A stretch of 34,369 nt of DNA from JBKPNX01 sp046732855. GTDB lineage: Bacteria > Pseudomonadota > Alphaproteobacteria > Geminicoccales > Geminicoccaceae. The number at the start of each line of letters is the position of its first letter. Positions within the stretch are counted from its first letter, which is position 1. A program made the position numbers and the translations under genes. Below the pieces are notes generated by a model that was not told where the DNA came from, ran no database searches, and saw only the letters and a list, made by a program, of their open reading frames with translations. Of the stretch, positions 16,144 to 26,018 are shown in pieces. The stretch is taken from the NCBI GenBank assembly GCA_046732855.1, contig JBKPNX010000165.1, positions 1 through 34,369 on the forward strand, in the 5' to 3' direction.

Positions 16144-16442
16144 GCCGATGTCGCGAACACCGTCCCGATCGCGCGCCATCTCAAGCTCTTCCTCCCAAGC
16201 CCCGATAGAAGATCAGCTCGCATCTGATCTCCCGACTGCGATTGTCTGCACGTCGCGTAACGCGGCGTCTGCGCGGCCCGGAGGTCGAGCCGTGTGCCAG
16301 AGGATCGGGGCCGATTTCGGCCTGGCGCGCTGGCGAGCACCCACTCATGAGCATCCGCCAGTGGAGCTACTCCGTCGGATCGCCGGCGGGCCCGACCAAA
16401 AACCAGGCGCTTCTTGCGCTCCGCTGCACTAAATTCGCTGCC
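16144..16442. other. Spacer between glcF and the deacetylase-like gene
   Basis: About 300 bp. A perfect 7-bp inverted repeat with a 7-nt loop (AGATCAG at 16210-16216, CTGATCT at 16224-16230) lies 66 bp after the glcF stop and could be a terminator or operator. An in-frame ATG at 16347 could extend the next gene but lacks family similarity. Confidence 0.4.
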
Positions 16443-17357
16443 GTGCCTTTGCCGATCGTCCACCATCCCGCCTACGTCGCGCCGATGCCCGCCGGCCATC
16501 GCTTTCCGATGGGCAAGTTCCGCCGCCTGATGGCCTATCTGCTCGAGCAGGGCATCGCGAACCCGGCCCACGTGTACGCGCCGCCCGAGCCGGCGCCGCG
16601 GCAATGGCTGACGCTCGCGCACGCGCCCGCCTACGTCGACGCCGTGCTCGATCAGAGCCTAGATGCCGCGGCCGTGCGCCGGATCGGGCTGCCGGTCACC
16701 GCCGAAGTCGCGACCCGTGCGCGCGCCGCCAGCGCCGGAACGGTGCTGACCGCCCGCCTTGCGCTGGAGCATGGCCTCGCCTGCAATACCGCGGGCGGCA
16801 GCCACCACGCGTTCGCGGCGTACGGCTCGGGTTTCTGTCTGTTCAACGACGTCGCTGTCGCCGCGCGGGTGCTGCTCGCGGAGGGTCTGGTCGAGCGCGT
16901 TCTGGTGATCGATCTGGATGTCCATCAGGGCGACGGCACCGCGGCGATCTTCGTTGACGAGCCACGTGTGTTCACCTTCTCGATGCACTGTCGCACCAAC
17001 TTCCCGCTACGGAAGCAGACGAGCGACCTCGACCTCGCGCTGGATGCGGGCCTCGAGGACGAGCCCTATCTCGCTCTGATCGCGGAGCACCTGCCGGGGC
17101 TGCTCGAGGACGTGCGCCCCGACCTCGTGTTCTACAATGCCGGGGTCGATCCCCACGTCGATGACCGGCTCGGCCGACTCGCCCTGAGCGAGCTGGGGCT
17201 GCGGCGGCGCGAGCGCCTGGTGCTCGAGGCCTGTCTGCACGGCGGCGTGCCGGTCGCGGGCGTGATCGGCGGCGGCTATGCTGCGGACCTCGACCAGCTG
17301 GCCCGCCTTCATGCCATCCTGCCGCAGGTCGCGAGCGAGCTGTTCGCCAGCATGTAA
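16443..17357 (+). CDS. Histone deacetylase-fold hydrolase (AcuC/HDAC superfamily)
   Basis: Zinc hydrolase of the arginase-deacetylase fold that removes acetyl groups from lysine, polyamine or similar amines. The 304-residue product keeps the catalytic set: tandem His121-His122 (GGSHHAF), the Asp157/Asp159/His161 charge relay and zinc ligands (IDLDVHQGDG), Asp236 (NAGVDPH) and Tyr279 (GGGYAAD), the transition-state Tyr. This argues for an active enzyme. I chose the GTG at 16443 because PLPIVHHPAY matches the usual N-terminus; an ATG at 16347 or TTG at 16242 would add unrelated residues. It is a lone gene between glcF and urocanase. Bacterial members include acetoin-utilisation and acetylpolyamine amidohydrolases; the substrate here is not known. 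Confidence 0.88.
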   Translation: MPLPIVHHPAYVAPMPAGHRFPMGKFRRLMAYLLEQGIANPAHVYAPPEPAPRQWLTLAHAPAYVDAVLDQSLDAAAVRRIGLPVTAEVATRARAASAGTVLTARLALEHGLACNTAGGSHHAFAAYGSGFCLFNDVAVAARVLLAEGLVERVLVIDLDVHQGDGTAAIFVDEPRVFTFSMHCRTNFPLRKQTSDLDLALDAGLEDEPYLALIAEHLPGLLEDVRPDLVFYNAGVDPHVDDRLGRLALSELGLRRRERLVLEACLHGGVPVAGVIGGGYAADLDQLARLHAILPQVASELFASM

Positions 17358-17602
17358 AGTGAAGTGCCCACCCTCTACGGGGAGAGGAAATCGAAGCTCC
17401 CGCTCCTCGGCTGAGCGGCCGGCATGTTCGTCGAGAGTGGCGCCGGGCGACGGCCCTAGCATCTGACCCCAGGGGAGCGAGCCAGCTCTCCTCGCGAGGG
17501 CCGCCAGCGCCCGTGGCGATCCAGAAGACGCGTTGCTTCGTCGCTGCGCTTCTCCCCCAATGGCGATCCCAGATGGCGTCGGAGCTTTTCCGGTTCGTCC
17601 GG

Positions 17603-17869
17603 TCAGTCCTGGTCCGGTCGTCGCCAGTGATCGGCGTGGGTGCGATCGGCCTCGTGGGCGCGCTCGTCGTAGCCGCGCCGCTCGCTGAAGAACATCAGCG
17701 CCATCAGGCCCGCGCCGACCAGGAAGGTCAGACCGGCGCCGAGGCCAAGCGCGATCCAACCATGCACGCCGATCTCGACATCGCCGATCGAGCGCCAGGC
17801 CCACACGCCGATGACCACGGCCAGGATCAGCAGGCCGAGCAGAACGGCGAGAGTGAAGGCCGAGCGCAT
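17603..17869 (-). CDS. Small two-helix membrane protein of unknown function
   Basis: An 88-residue product with two clear membrane segments, about residues 6-25 (LAVLLGLLILAVVIGVWAW) and 38-60, joined by the short loop RSIGDVEIGVHGW. The C-terminus is charged and His/Asp-rich (SERRGYDERAHEADRTHADH) and probably cytoplasmic. I do not recognise a named family, though the loop-plus-second-helix pattern reads like a conserved hypothetical protein of alphaproteobacteria. The ATG at 17869 is chosen because coding-like sequence starts there; the longer frame upstream is Arg/Pro-rich and looks non-coding. It lies 251 bp downstream of hutU on the same strand, with no sign of coupling. Codon use matches its neighbours. 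Confidence 0.7.
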   Translation of the reverse strand: MRSAFTLAVLLGLLILAVVIGVWAWRSIGDVEIGVHGWIALGLGAGLTFLVGAGLMALMFFSERRGYDERAHEADRTHADHWRRPDQD

Positions 17870-18120
17870 GTAATGAGGCTCTTGCTGCGTTCCGGACGAG
17901 AGAGGCGGGGCGGGCATCGCGCCGTGGCCCTCCGGAGCCAACCTACTTCCCTGCCGTGATGACGGCCAGCGAGTAGTCGTTGTTCCAAGGCGGCCGGCTG
18001 CCGGGCGAGTCGAGCCGGTTCGCCCGACCTGCCGGACGGGACGGGGCCCCGAAGGCTCGAGATGATGTTCCGCCGGGGTGAGTGTTGCCGGCGCCAGCCG
18101 GCCGGGCCGCTGCACCAGGC

Positions 18121-19794
<1,674 letters not shown>

Positions 19795-19987
19795 GACGAC
19801 GCGTCTCCGGCTCGCGGGGCTGCGCATTCGACCATAGCACGCCCCGCGCATGCGAGCAGCGCGGATGCGCGCCTGATCGCGACCACCCGGCCTCGCGTGT
19901 CGCTCCCGATGATCGGTTCGACCAAGGCGACCGACGACGCGCGATGGGCTATAACAGTGCTCCGAGGACCTGCGCGCAGGAGGGGCA

Positions 19988-20905
19988 ATGGAGTTCGCGA
20001 AACTCAGTCTGCTCGAGGGGATCGAGCGGTCCCGGAAGTTTGCGGCGCCCTATTGCGTCGCCGACGGCAGAAAATTCCGGCTGAAGGACGTCGACCCGGG
20101 CGACACCGGCGAGCTCACTTCGGAGAACAGGCCGCAGGCCAAGGAGGCGCTCGCGGCCGGGGTGGAAATGCTCGCGCAGCTGCAGGAGCGCCTGTACGCG
20201 CAGGACCGCTGGGCGATCCTCCTGATCTTCCAGGCGATGGACGCCGCCGGCAAGGACGGCGCGATCAAGCACGTGATGTCCGGCGTCAATCCCCAGGGCT
20301 GCCAGGTTCACTCGTTCAAGGCGCCCTCAGCCGAGGACCTCGACCACGACTATCTGTGGCGCTGCCTGAAGGCCCTGCCCGAGCGGGGCCGCATCGGCAT
20401 CTTCAATCGCTCCTACTACGAGGAGGTGCTCGTGGTCCGCGTGCACAAGGCGTTGCTGGAGGGCGAGAAGCTGCCGCCGGCGCTGATCACCAAGTCGGTC
20501 TGGGACGAGCGCTACGAGGACATCCGGGACGTCGAGCGCTACCTCGGGCACAATGGCATTCTGATCCGGAAGTTCTTCCTCCACGTGTCGAAGAAGGAGC
20601 AGAAGAAGCGTTTTCTCGAGCGCCTCGACAATCCGGACAAGAACTGGAAGTTCTCGATCGGTGACGCCAGGGAGCGGGCCTACTGGAACGCCTATCAGGA
20701 GGCCTACGAGGACATGATCCGAGCGACGGCGAGCAAGCAGGCGCCGTGGTACGTGGTGCCTGCCGACAACAAATGGTTCACCCGCGTGGTCGTGGCCGCG
20801 GCGATCATCGACGGGCTGGGCTCGCTCGACCTGACGTTCCCCGTGGTCGACGACGCGAAGAAGAAGGAACTGGCCGCGGCACGGCTCGCGCTCGAGCAGG
20901 AATGA
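19988..20905 (+). CDS. ppk2: Polyphosphate kinase 2 family protein (polyphosphate:nucleotide phosphotransferase)
   Basis: Uses inorganic polyphosphate to phosphorylate nucleotides, mainly AMP and/or ADP, in the cytoplasm. The 305-residue protein is a single PPK2 domain with a Walker A-like loop FQAMDAAGKDG at 81-91 (Asp85, Lys89), HVMSGVNPQG, the Walker B strand IGIFNRSYYEEV at 136-147, and the lid region KKEQKKRFLERLDNPDKNWKF. The wording of these motifs, especially HVMSGVNPQG and NRSYYEEVLVVRVH, is nearer to class II/III enzymes (AMP-using) than to class I. AGGAGG stands four bases before the ATG, the best ribosome-binding site in the area, suggesting strong translation. It is a single gene convergent with the amidase. 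Class assignment is tentative. Confidence 0.94.
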   Translation: MEFAKLSLLEGIERSRKFAAPYCVADGRKFRLKDVDPGDTGELTSENRPQAKEALAAGVEMLAQLQERLYAQDRWAILLIFQAMDAAGKDGAIKHVMSGVNPQGCQVHSFKAPSAEDLDHDYLWRCLKALPERGRIGIFNRSYYEEVLVVRVHKALLEGEKLPPALITKSVWDERYEDIRDVERYLGHNGILIRKFFLHVSKKEQKKRFLERLDNPDKNWKFSIGDARERAYWNAYQEAYEDMIRATASKQAPWYVVPADNKWFTRVVVAAAIIDGLGSLDLTFPVVDDAKKKELAAARLALEQE

Positions 20906-20981
20906 GCGCGGCCCTGCATTGGGGGTGACCCGCTCCGGGCGTTGCGCGGCGCATCAGGCGAGCAACCCGCGTTCCACCGCC

Positions 20982-20997
20982 CGCGGCGACCGCCGCG
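20982..20997. terminator. GC hairpin between convergent ppk2 and amidase genes
   Basis: CGCGGC-GACC-GCCGCG forms a 6-bp stem with a 4-nt loop in the 100-bp convergent gap. It has no T-tract on either strand. It could act as a two-way terminator, by position only. Confidence 0.3.
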
Positions 20998-21005
20998 CGC
21001 TCGGG

Positions 21006-22400
21006 TCAGCCGAGCGGCGGGCGGCGGTGATGCCAGTCGGTCGCCTGCTCGTAGGCGTGCGCGATGCGGAGCACGCCCGCCTCGTCGAACGCCTTACCGA
21101 CGATCTGCAGGCCCACCGGCAGGCCATCGCCGGTGAAGCCGCACGGCACCGAGATGCCCGGCAGGCCGACCACGTTGAACGGCATCGTGTTGCGCGGGCG
21201 CAGCATGGCGTGCTCCGGCGGCGAGCTCGCGATCGGCGTCGTCGGCACGGGGGAGGTCGGCATGACCACGGCTGCGAAAGGAGCCATCGCGCGCTCCGTC
21301 GTCTGCATCACCTGGCGGCGCACGCGCTGCGCCTGGACGTAGTCGACGCCGCTGTAGAAGCTGCCCAGCTCGAACCCGGCGCGCAGCTCGTCGCTGAACA
21401 GCTCCGGTCGCTCGCGCAGGTCGGCGGCATGGTACGCGGCGCCCTCGACCGCAATGGTGACGGTGCCGACCGTGTAGGCCGCGTCCATGTCCGGCAGCGC
21501 GACCTCCTCGATCAGCGCGCCGAGCTCCTCGAGCACCCCGATCGCGGTTTCGACCGCGTCGACCACGCCGGGCGCGCAGTTTTCGAAGAAGAACGCGCGC
21601 GCGACGCCGATGCGCAGGCCGGCGACGCCATCGTCGATGCCCGCGCTGAAATCGGGCACAGTCCGCATGACCGAATTCGGATCGCGCGGGTCGTGGCCGG
21701 CCAGCGCCTGCAGCACCAGCGCGGCGTCGCGGACCGTGCGCGTCAGCGGCCCGGCGTGGTCCTGGGACCAGGCGAGCGGCAGGGCGCCGAACTTGCTGAG
21801 GCGGCCGAACGTCGGCTTGATGCCGACGATCCCGGTGCAGGCCGCCGGCTGGCGGATCGAGGCGCCGGTGTCGCTGCCCATCGCGGCGTAAGCGATGCCG
21901 GCCGCGACAGCAGCGGACGAGCCGCCGCTCGAGCCGCCGGGATGATGGTCCAGGCGCCAGGGATTGTGCACCGCGCCGTAGTGGGCATTCGCGCTGGTCG
22001 AGCCATAGGCCAGCTCATGCAGGTTGGTCTTGCCGAGCAGCACGGCGCCCGCCCGCTTCAGCTGCTCGACCGCGGCGGCATCGAAATCCGGGACCCACTC
22101 GGCGTACAGGGGCGAGCCGAACGTGGTGACGACGCCGCGGGTGGCATACAGGTCCTTGATCGCCACCGGGATGCCGTGCAGGGGTCCCTGGTAGTGGCCG
22201 GCCTGGATCGCCGCTTCGGCGGCGCGCGCCGCGTGGCGGGCGCTCTCGGCGGTGACCGTGATGTAGGCGTTGAGCTGCGGCTCCAGCCGCTCGATGCGCG
22301 CGAGCGTCGCTTCGGTCAGTTCGACCGGCGAGATCTCCCCCGCCGCGAGGCGCGGCGCCAGCTCCGCGATGCTCGCGAACGCGAGGTCCTGCTCAGTCAT
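21006..22400 (-). CDS. Amidase signature family protein, GatA/AtzE-like
   Basis: Cytoplasmic amidohydrolase of 464 residues with the Ser-cisSer-Lys triad intact: Lys82 (IPVAIKD), Ser158 in GGSSGGSS (155-162) and Ser181 in GSDTGASIRQPA. The order and wording follow GatA and the AtzE group. GGAG lies six bases before the ATG at 22400, and the start falls within the last bases of a 66-codon gene, so the two are coupled. No gatB is present, so this is unlikely to be the tRNA amidotransferase. The small upstream protein recalls the GatC-like partner AtzG of AtzE, which would make this a two-subunit amidase. The substrate (an amide, ureide or carboxybiuret-type compound) is not visible; no cyanuric-acid or urea genes are near. 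Confidence 0.88.
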   Translation of the reverse strand: MTEQDLAFASIAELAPRLAAGEISPVELTEATLARIERLEPQLNAYITVTAESARHAARAAEAAIQAGHYQGPLHGIPVAIKDLYATRGVVTTFGSPLYAEWVPDFDAAAVEQLKRAGAVLLGKTNLHELAYGSTSANAHYGAVHNPWRLDHHPGGSSGGSSAAVAAGIAYAAMGSDTGASIRQPAACTGIVGIKPTFGRLSKFGALPLAWSQDHAGPLTRTVRDAALVLQALAGHDPRDPNSVMRTVPDFSAGIDDGVAGLRIGVARAFFFENCAPGVVDAVETAIGVLEELGALIEEVALPDMDAAYTVGTVTIAVEGAAYHAADLRERPELFSDELRAGFELGSFYSGVDYVQAQRVRRQVMQTTERAMAPFAAVVMPTSPVPTTPIASSPPEHAMLRPRNTMPFNVVGLPGISVPCGFTGDGLPVGLQIVGKAFDEAGVLRIAHAYEQATDWHHRRPPLG

Positions 22401-22593
22401 GGCCGTCTCCAACCCGCTGGACCAGGGCGGGGTCGAGCGTGCCCAGCTGCCGCTCCCGATCGCGCAGCAGCCGTGCGTTGCGCGCCATGGTCGGCAGCCG
22501 GCCGCGATATGCCTCGGCCTGCGCCGCGCTCAGCTCGCGGCCGAACACCTCGCGCGCCATTCGCTTCAGATCGTCCAGGCTCGGCCTCGACAT
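22393..22593 (-). CDS. Small GatC/AtzG-like protein coupled to the amidase
   Basis: A 66-residue protein, too small for most gene callers to name. It has an excellent ribosome-binding site (GGGAGG, spacing about five) and its stop overlaps the amidase start by 8 bp, so it is very likely real. Sequence: a first helix at about 5-17 (SLDDLKRMAREVFG), LSAAQAEAYRGRLP, a second helix at about 34-50 rich in Arg, and LGTLDPALVQ near the end. Size, helical content, position directly before an amidase and the final 'DPA' are reminiscent of GatC and AtzG, which brace the amidase subunit. Similarity is structural guesswork, not recognised motif identity. It could also be a short regulator of the amidase. 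Confidence 0.7.
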   Translation of the reverse strand: MSRPSLDDLKRMAREVFGRELSAAQAEAYRGRLPTMARNARLLRDRERQLGTLDPALVQRVGDGHD

Positions 22594-22726
22594 GCTACCT
22601 CCCGATATCTGCCCCGCGATTCCGATTGCGTCGTTGCGAGCACGCTGATCGCATGACACGCAGCCGATGCCAAGGGCGATCCGGTCGGGCGTAGCCCATG
22701 GCCGCCGACCGCACCGGTTCCGGACT

Positions 22727-23521
22727 TCAGGTCTGCTCCACGTCGATGCCCAGGCGCCAGGCATAGAGGATCACCGCGACCGCACTCGCCACATTCAGGC
22801 TGGACACCCCCTGGCGCATGGGGATCGCGATCTGCCGGTCCGCTGCCGCGAGAATCTCGGAACTGAGGCCGCGCCGCTCCGAGCCGAAGGCCAGGATCGC
22901 GCGATCGGGCAATGTGTGGGAGCGCAGCGGCTCGCCACCGGGATGCACCGCGACGAGCGGCCGATCGTGGCGCGCAGGCAGCCGATCGATCCGCGCAATC
23001 GGCAGAGCGAAGTGCAGCCCCGCGGCGCCGCGCAGCGCAGCCGGATGCCAGGGGTCTTGCGGTCCCGTGACCAATACCGCGGCGGCGCCGGCCGCGGCAG
23101 CCACCCGCACTACCGCACCGACATTGCCGAGACGGGCCGGCGCTTCCAGCAGCACGACCGGCGCCGCGCGGCGCGCCGCCAGGATCGCCTCGCCATCGGC
23201 CTGCCGCCGCCGCGCGATCGCGACGATGCCGGTCTCGGGCGGGACCGGCGCCAGCTCGGCGAACACCGAGGGCGGTACCGCGTGGAGCATCCTGCCCAGC
23301 TCCGGCCCGATATCCGGCGCGAGGCGCAGGGCCAGCGCCCGAAGCTGATCCGGATTGAGCGCGCACACCTGCTCGAGCGCGGCGTGGAAGCGGATGGCAT
23401 GCTTGATCGCATGAAAGCCTTCGAGCACCGCCAGGGTCTGATCGCGCCGGGCGCGCCGGAAGCGCTCGATCAGGGCCGTATCTCGATCGGGGCACACACG
23501 CGGCAGCTCGCGGATCGGCAT
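22727..23521 (-). CDS. TrmH/SpoU-family RNA 2'-O-methyltransferase
   Basis: SAM-dependent methyltransferase of the SPOUT class, predicted to methylate ribose 2'-OH in tRNA or rRNA. The C-terminal half holds the three SpoU motifs: LGNVGAVVRVAAAAGA near residues 130-145 (Asn-Arg motif 1), ILAFGSERRGLS near 210-221 (motif 2, Gly-Ser-Glu), and IPMRQGVSSLNVASAVAVILY near 233-253 (motif 3, the knot). The N-terminal ~110 residues form a substrate-binding domain (QTLAVLEGFHAIKHA), which resembles the L30e-like domain of many TrmH relatives. The length, 264, is normal. It is 15 bp downstream of ndk on the same strand, so probably in one transcript. The exact target base is unknown. Confidence 0.9.
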   Translation of the reverse strand: MPIRELPRVCPDRDTALIERFRRARRDQTLAVLEGFHAIKHAIRFHAALEQVCALNPDQLRALALRLAPDIGPELGRMLHAVPPSVFAELAPVPPETGIVAIARRRQADGEAILAARRAAPVVLLEAPARLGNVGAVVRVAAAAGAAAVLVTGPQDPWHPAALRGAAGLHFALPIARIDRLPARHDRPLVAVHPGGEPLRSHTLPDRAILAFGSERRGLSSEILAAADRQIAIPMRQGVSSLNVASAVAVILYAWRLGIDVEQT

Positions 23522-23536
23522 GGCCGCAGCCGCCGC

Positions 23537-23959
23537 TCATCCAACCAGGTCGATCTCGGCGAAGAAGAAGGCGATCTCGCGCGCAGCCGTATCCGCGGCG
23601 TCGCTGCCGTGCACCGAGTTCGCTTCGATCGACTCGGCGAAGTCCTTGCGGATCGTGCCGGCTGCGGCCTTGGCCGGATCGGTCGCGCCCATCACCGCAC
23701 GGTTGGTCTCGATCGCATTCTCGCCCTCGAGCACCTGCACCACGACGGGTCCCGAGGTCATGAATTCGCACAAGGAGCGATAGAAGGGCCGTTCCCGATG
23801 CACCGCGTAGAACGCTTCGGCCTGCGCGCGGCTCAGAAGCATGCGCCGCTGGGCGACGATGCGCAGCCCGGCCGCCTCCAGGCGGGCGTTGATCTGACCG
23901 GTGAGATTGCGCCTCGTGGCGTCGGGCTTGATGATCGACAGCGTGCGCTCGATGGCCAT
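23537..23959 (-). CDS. ndk: Nucleoside diphosphate kinase
   Basis: Transfers the gamma phosphate of ATP to other nucleoside diphosphates through a phospho-histidine. The 140-residue protein is full length, with TLSIIKPDAT at the N-terminus (Lys11), the nucleotide-binding Arg and Asn residues in between (MGATDPAKAAAGTIR), and the catalytic His117 in NSVHGSD. It belongs to the minus-strand run pepA, holC, ndk and the RNA methyltransferase, an order common in alphaproteobacteria. A 73-bp gap precedes it and may hold an internal promoter. Identity is certain. Confidence 0.98.
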   Translation of the reverse strand: MAIERTLSIIKPDATRRNLTGQINARLEAAGLRIVAQRRMLLSRAQAEAFYAVHRERPFYRSLCEFMTSGPVVVQVLEGENAIETNRAVMGATDPAKAAAGTIRKDFAESIEANSVHGSDAADTAAREIAFFFAEIDLVG

Positions 23960-24032
23960 GGCGGTTCCGTCTTGCTGGACAGTGCCGCCTTATAGCCAGC
24001 CGGCCCCGATCGGCAAAGCCGCGATCGGCGTC

Positions 24033-24497
24033 CTATGACGGGTCGGCGGTCGCCATCGCTTTGTCCCAGCCGCGCTCCGTCTGCTGCCAGTAGGTCAAAG
24101 TCTCGGCGCGCTCGCGCAGCCGGCGCCACAGCGCGCGCGCCTGGGCCAGTGCGGCCTCGTCATTGCCGTCGAACAGGTAGAGGCAACGGGCGAACTGCGG
24201 CGGCGGTTCGATCTCGGCGCCGTCCACCAGGACCAGCACGGTGGCGCCGTTCGGATAATCCGCCCGATCGGTCAGGAACACCGGCTGATCCTCGGCGAAG
24301 CCGTCGTCGCGCGTGCCGTGCGGCAGGAAGCTGTCACGGCCGAACGTCCACAGCGCCCGATTGAGCGCCTCGACCCGCTCCGACGAGGACGCCACGACCA
24401 CGGCGCGCTGACCGCTCGCCAGCACCCGCTCGAGCAGGCGACCGAGCGCCGGCTCGAGCGCCGTCCGGGTCAGATGATAGAAGCCGTACTCGACCAC
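24033..24497 (-). CDS. holC: DNA polymerase III chi subunit
   Basis: Accessory subunit of the clamp loader that, with psi, ties the replicase to single-strand-binding protein. The 154-residue product matches the family in length and pattern: FYHLTRTALEPALGRLLERVL at the start, VASSSERVEALNRALWTF, SFLPHG, QPVFLTDR and the C-terminal helix ALWRRLRE with YWQQTERGW, the conserved end. The start is a GTG, with GGAGG only one base upstream, so the true ribosome-binding site is unclear. It follows pepA with a 21-bp gap and is almost certainly co-transcribed, a classic pairing in proteobacteria. Confidence 0.93.
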   Translation of the reverse strand: MVEYGFYHLTRTALEPALGRLLERVLASGQRAVVVASSSERVEALNRALWTFGRDSFLPHGTRDDGFAEDQPVFLTDRADYPNGATVLVLVDGAEIEPPPQFARCLYLFDGNDEAALAQARALWRRLRERAETLTYWQQTERGWDKAMATADPS

Positions 24498-24518
24498 GCC
24501 TCCGCTGCCGGCCGCGGC

Positions 24519-26018
24519 TCACGCCTCGTAGTGGTCGGCGATCAGGCGATCGAGCAGGCGGATGCCGTAGCCGGTCGCTCCCTTGGGCGCGAGCGGCCGG
24601 TCCTCCTTGGTCCACGCCGTCCCCGCCATGTCGATGTGCGCCCAGGGCACGTCGCCCGCGAACCGCTGCAGGAACACCGCGCCTGCGGTGGCCCCGGCCT
24701 GGCGCTCCCGGCCCACGTTCTTGATGTCCGCGATGTCGGACTTGATGTGCTTCATGTAGTCGTCGCCGAGCGGCATGCGCCACAGGCGCTCGCCGACCGC
24801 GGCGCCGGCGGCCTGCAGCCGCTCGGCGAGCTGATCGTCGGGCGTGAACAGGCCGGCCCGCTCGTGTCCGAGTGCGATGATGATCGCGCCCGTAAGGGTC
24901 GCGAGATCGATCATAGCCTTGGGCCTGAAGCGCTCCTTCGCGTAGTGCATCACGTCGGCCAAGACGAGCCGGCCCTCGGCATCGGTGTTGACCACCTCGA
25001 TCGTAAGCCCAGACATCGAGGTGACGACGTCGCCCGGCCGCTGGGCGGTGCCGGATGGCATGTTCTCGGTCAGCCCGAGCACGCCGACCACGTTCGCCCT
25101 GGCCTTGCGCCCGGCGAGCGCCTTCATCGCACCGAACACTGCGGCGGCGCCGGCCATGTCCCACTTCATTTCTTCCATGCCGGCGGGTGGTTTGAGGGAG
25201 AGGCCGCCGGAATCGAAGCAGACGCCCTTGCCGAGCAGCGCGACCGGCGGCTCGTCCGGCGCGCCGCCGGACCAGCGCAGCGTCGCGACCCGCGCTTCGC
25301 GCACGCTGCCCTGGCTGACGGCGAGCAGCGCATTCATGCGGAGCCGCTGCATCGCGGCGCGGTCCAGCACCTCGACCTCGAGGTCGAGCGCCGACCCGAG
25401 CGCCACGCACGCTTCGGCGAACGCCTCCGGTGACAGCACGTTCGCGGGCTCGGTGACCAGATCGCGGCCGTGACTGACGCCGGCGATCACGGCCGCGGCC
25501 GCGGGCCACGCCGCCTTGGCTGCGGCGGGATCGGCCACATGCAGGGTGAGTTGCGCCAGCTCGCTCTGCTCCTCCTCCGCATCTTTGGCGGTGCGGTACT
25601 TGTCGAACCGATAAGCGCGCAGGCACACCCCGGTCGCGAGGCTGATCGCGAGCTCCTGCGCGGTCGCCTCGAGCGCGCCCACGGGCTCGACCGCGACGTT
25701 CGCTTCGCGCACCCGCAGCGCCCGTAGCTTGACCGCGAGGCTGCCGCCTGCGGTTTCCAGATCGTACCGACTGGTCTCCTCGGTCTTGCCCAGGCTCAGC
25801 ACCAGCAACCGTGCGAGCTCGAGCCCGGGCGGATGGCGCAGCTCGATCACCTCGCCGCGCCTGAGCTTGCCGCCCCACTCCGCGATGGCGCCGCGCAGGG
25901 CGCCGCCCGAGCGGCGATCCAGCTCCGATCCGGTCGGGCCGAGCGCGCCGTCGTCCTTGGCGAGCACCACCCAGGTGCCCTGCGCGGGCGTGATCGGGGC
26001 CGCAAATGCGATGTCCAT
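24519..26018 (-). CDS. pepA: Leucyl aminopeptidase (M17)
   Basis: Cytoplasmic dinuclear-metal aminopeptidase that trims N-terminal residues in peptide turnover. The 499-residue protein has an N-terminal macro-like domain (1-165) and a catalytic domain with every expected residue: Lys264, Asp269, Lys276 (GKGVCFDSGGLSLKP), Asp287 (MKWDMAG), Asp346, Glu348 and Arg350 (NTDAEGRLVLAD). I chose the ATG at 26018 (MDIAFAAP), preceded by GGAG nine bases earlier; the long frame upstream of it is not coding-like. In E. coli PepA also binds DNA, which cannot be judged here. It leads the operon with holC and ndk, and diverges from lptD over 510 bp, where lptF and lptG would usually sit. Confidence 0.97.
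   Translation of the reverse strand: MDIAFAAPITPAQGTWVVLAKDDGALGPTGSELDRRSGGALRGAIAEWGGKLRRGEVIELRHPPGLELARLLVLSLGKTEETSRYDLETAGGSLAVKLRALRVREANVAVEPVGALEATAQELAISLATGVCLRAYRFDKYRTAKDAEEEQSELAQLTLHVADPAAAKAAWPAAAAVIAGVSHGRDLVTEPANVLSPEAFAEACVALGSALDLEVEVLDRAAMQRLRMNALLAVSQGSVREARVATLRWSGGAPDEPPVALLGKGVCFDSGGLSLKPPAGMEEMKWDMAGAAAVFGAMKALAGRKARANVVGVLGLTENMPSGTAQRPGDVVTSMSGLTIEVVNTDAEGRLVLADVMHYAKERFRPKAMIDLATLTGAIIIALGHERAGLFTPDDQLAERLQAAGAAVGERLWRMPLGDDYMKHIKSDIADIKNVGRERQAGATAGAVFLQRFAGDVPWAHIDMAGTAWTKEDRPLAPKGATGYGIRLLDRLIADHYEA

Noticed and set aside
13963..16179. Long minus-strand frame (738 codons) opposite mntR and glcF
   Set aside because: Both genes on the plus strand have complete motif sets; the minus frame is low-complexity Arg/Ala/Gly sequence.
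16210..16230. AGATCAG/CTGATCT inverted repeat as a transcription-factor operator
   Set aside because: A single 7-bp palindrome with no second copy or known consensus; kept only as a note in the spacer entry.
24334..25878. 514-codon minus-strand frame over pepA and holC
   Set aside because: Shifted frame of the same strand; pepA holds every catalytic residue in the other frame.
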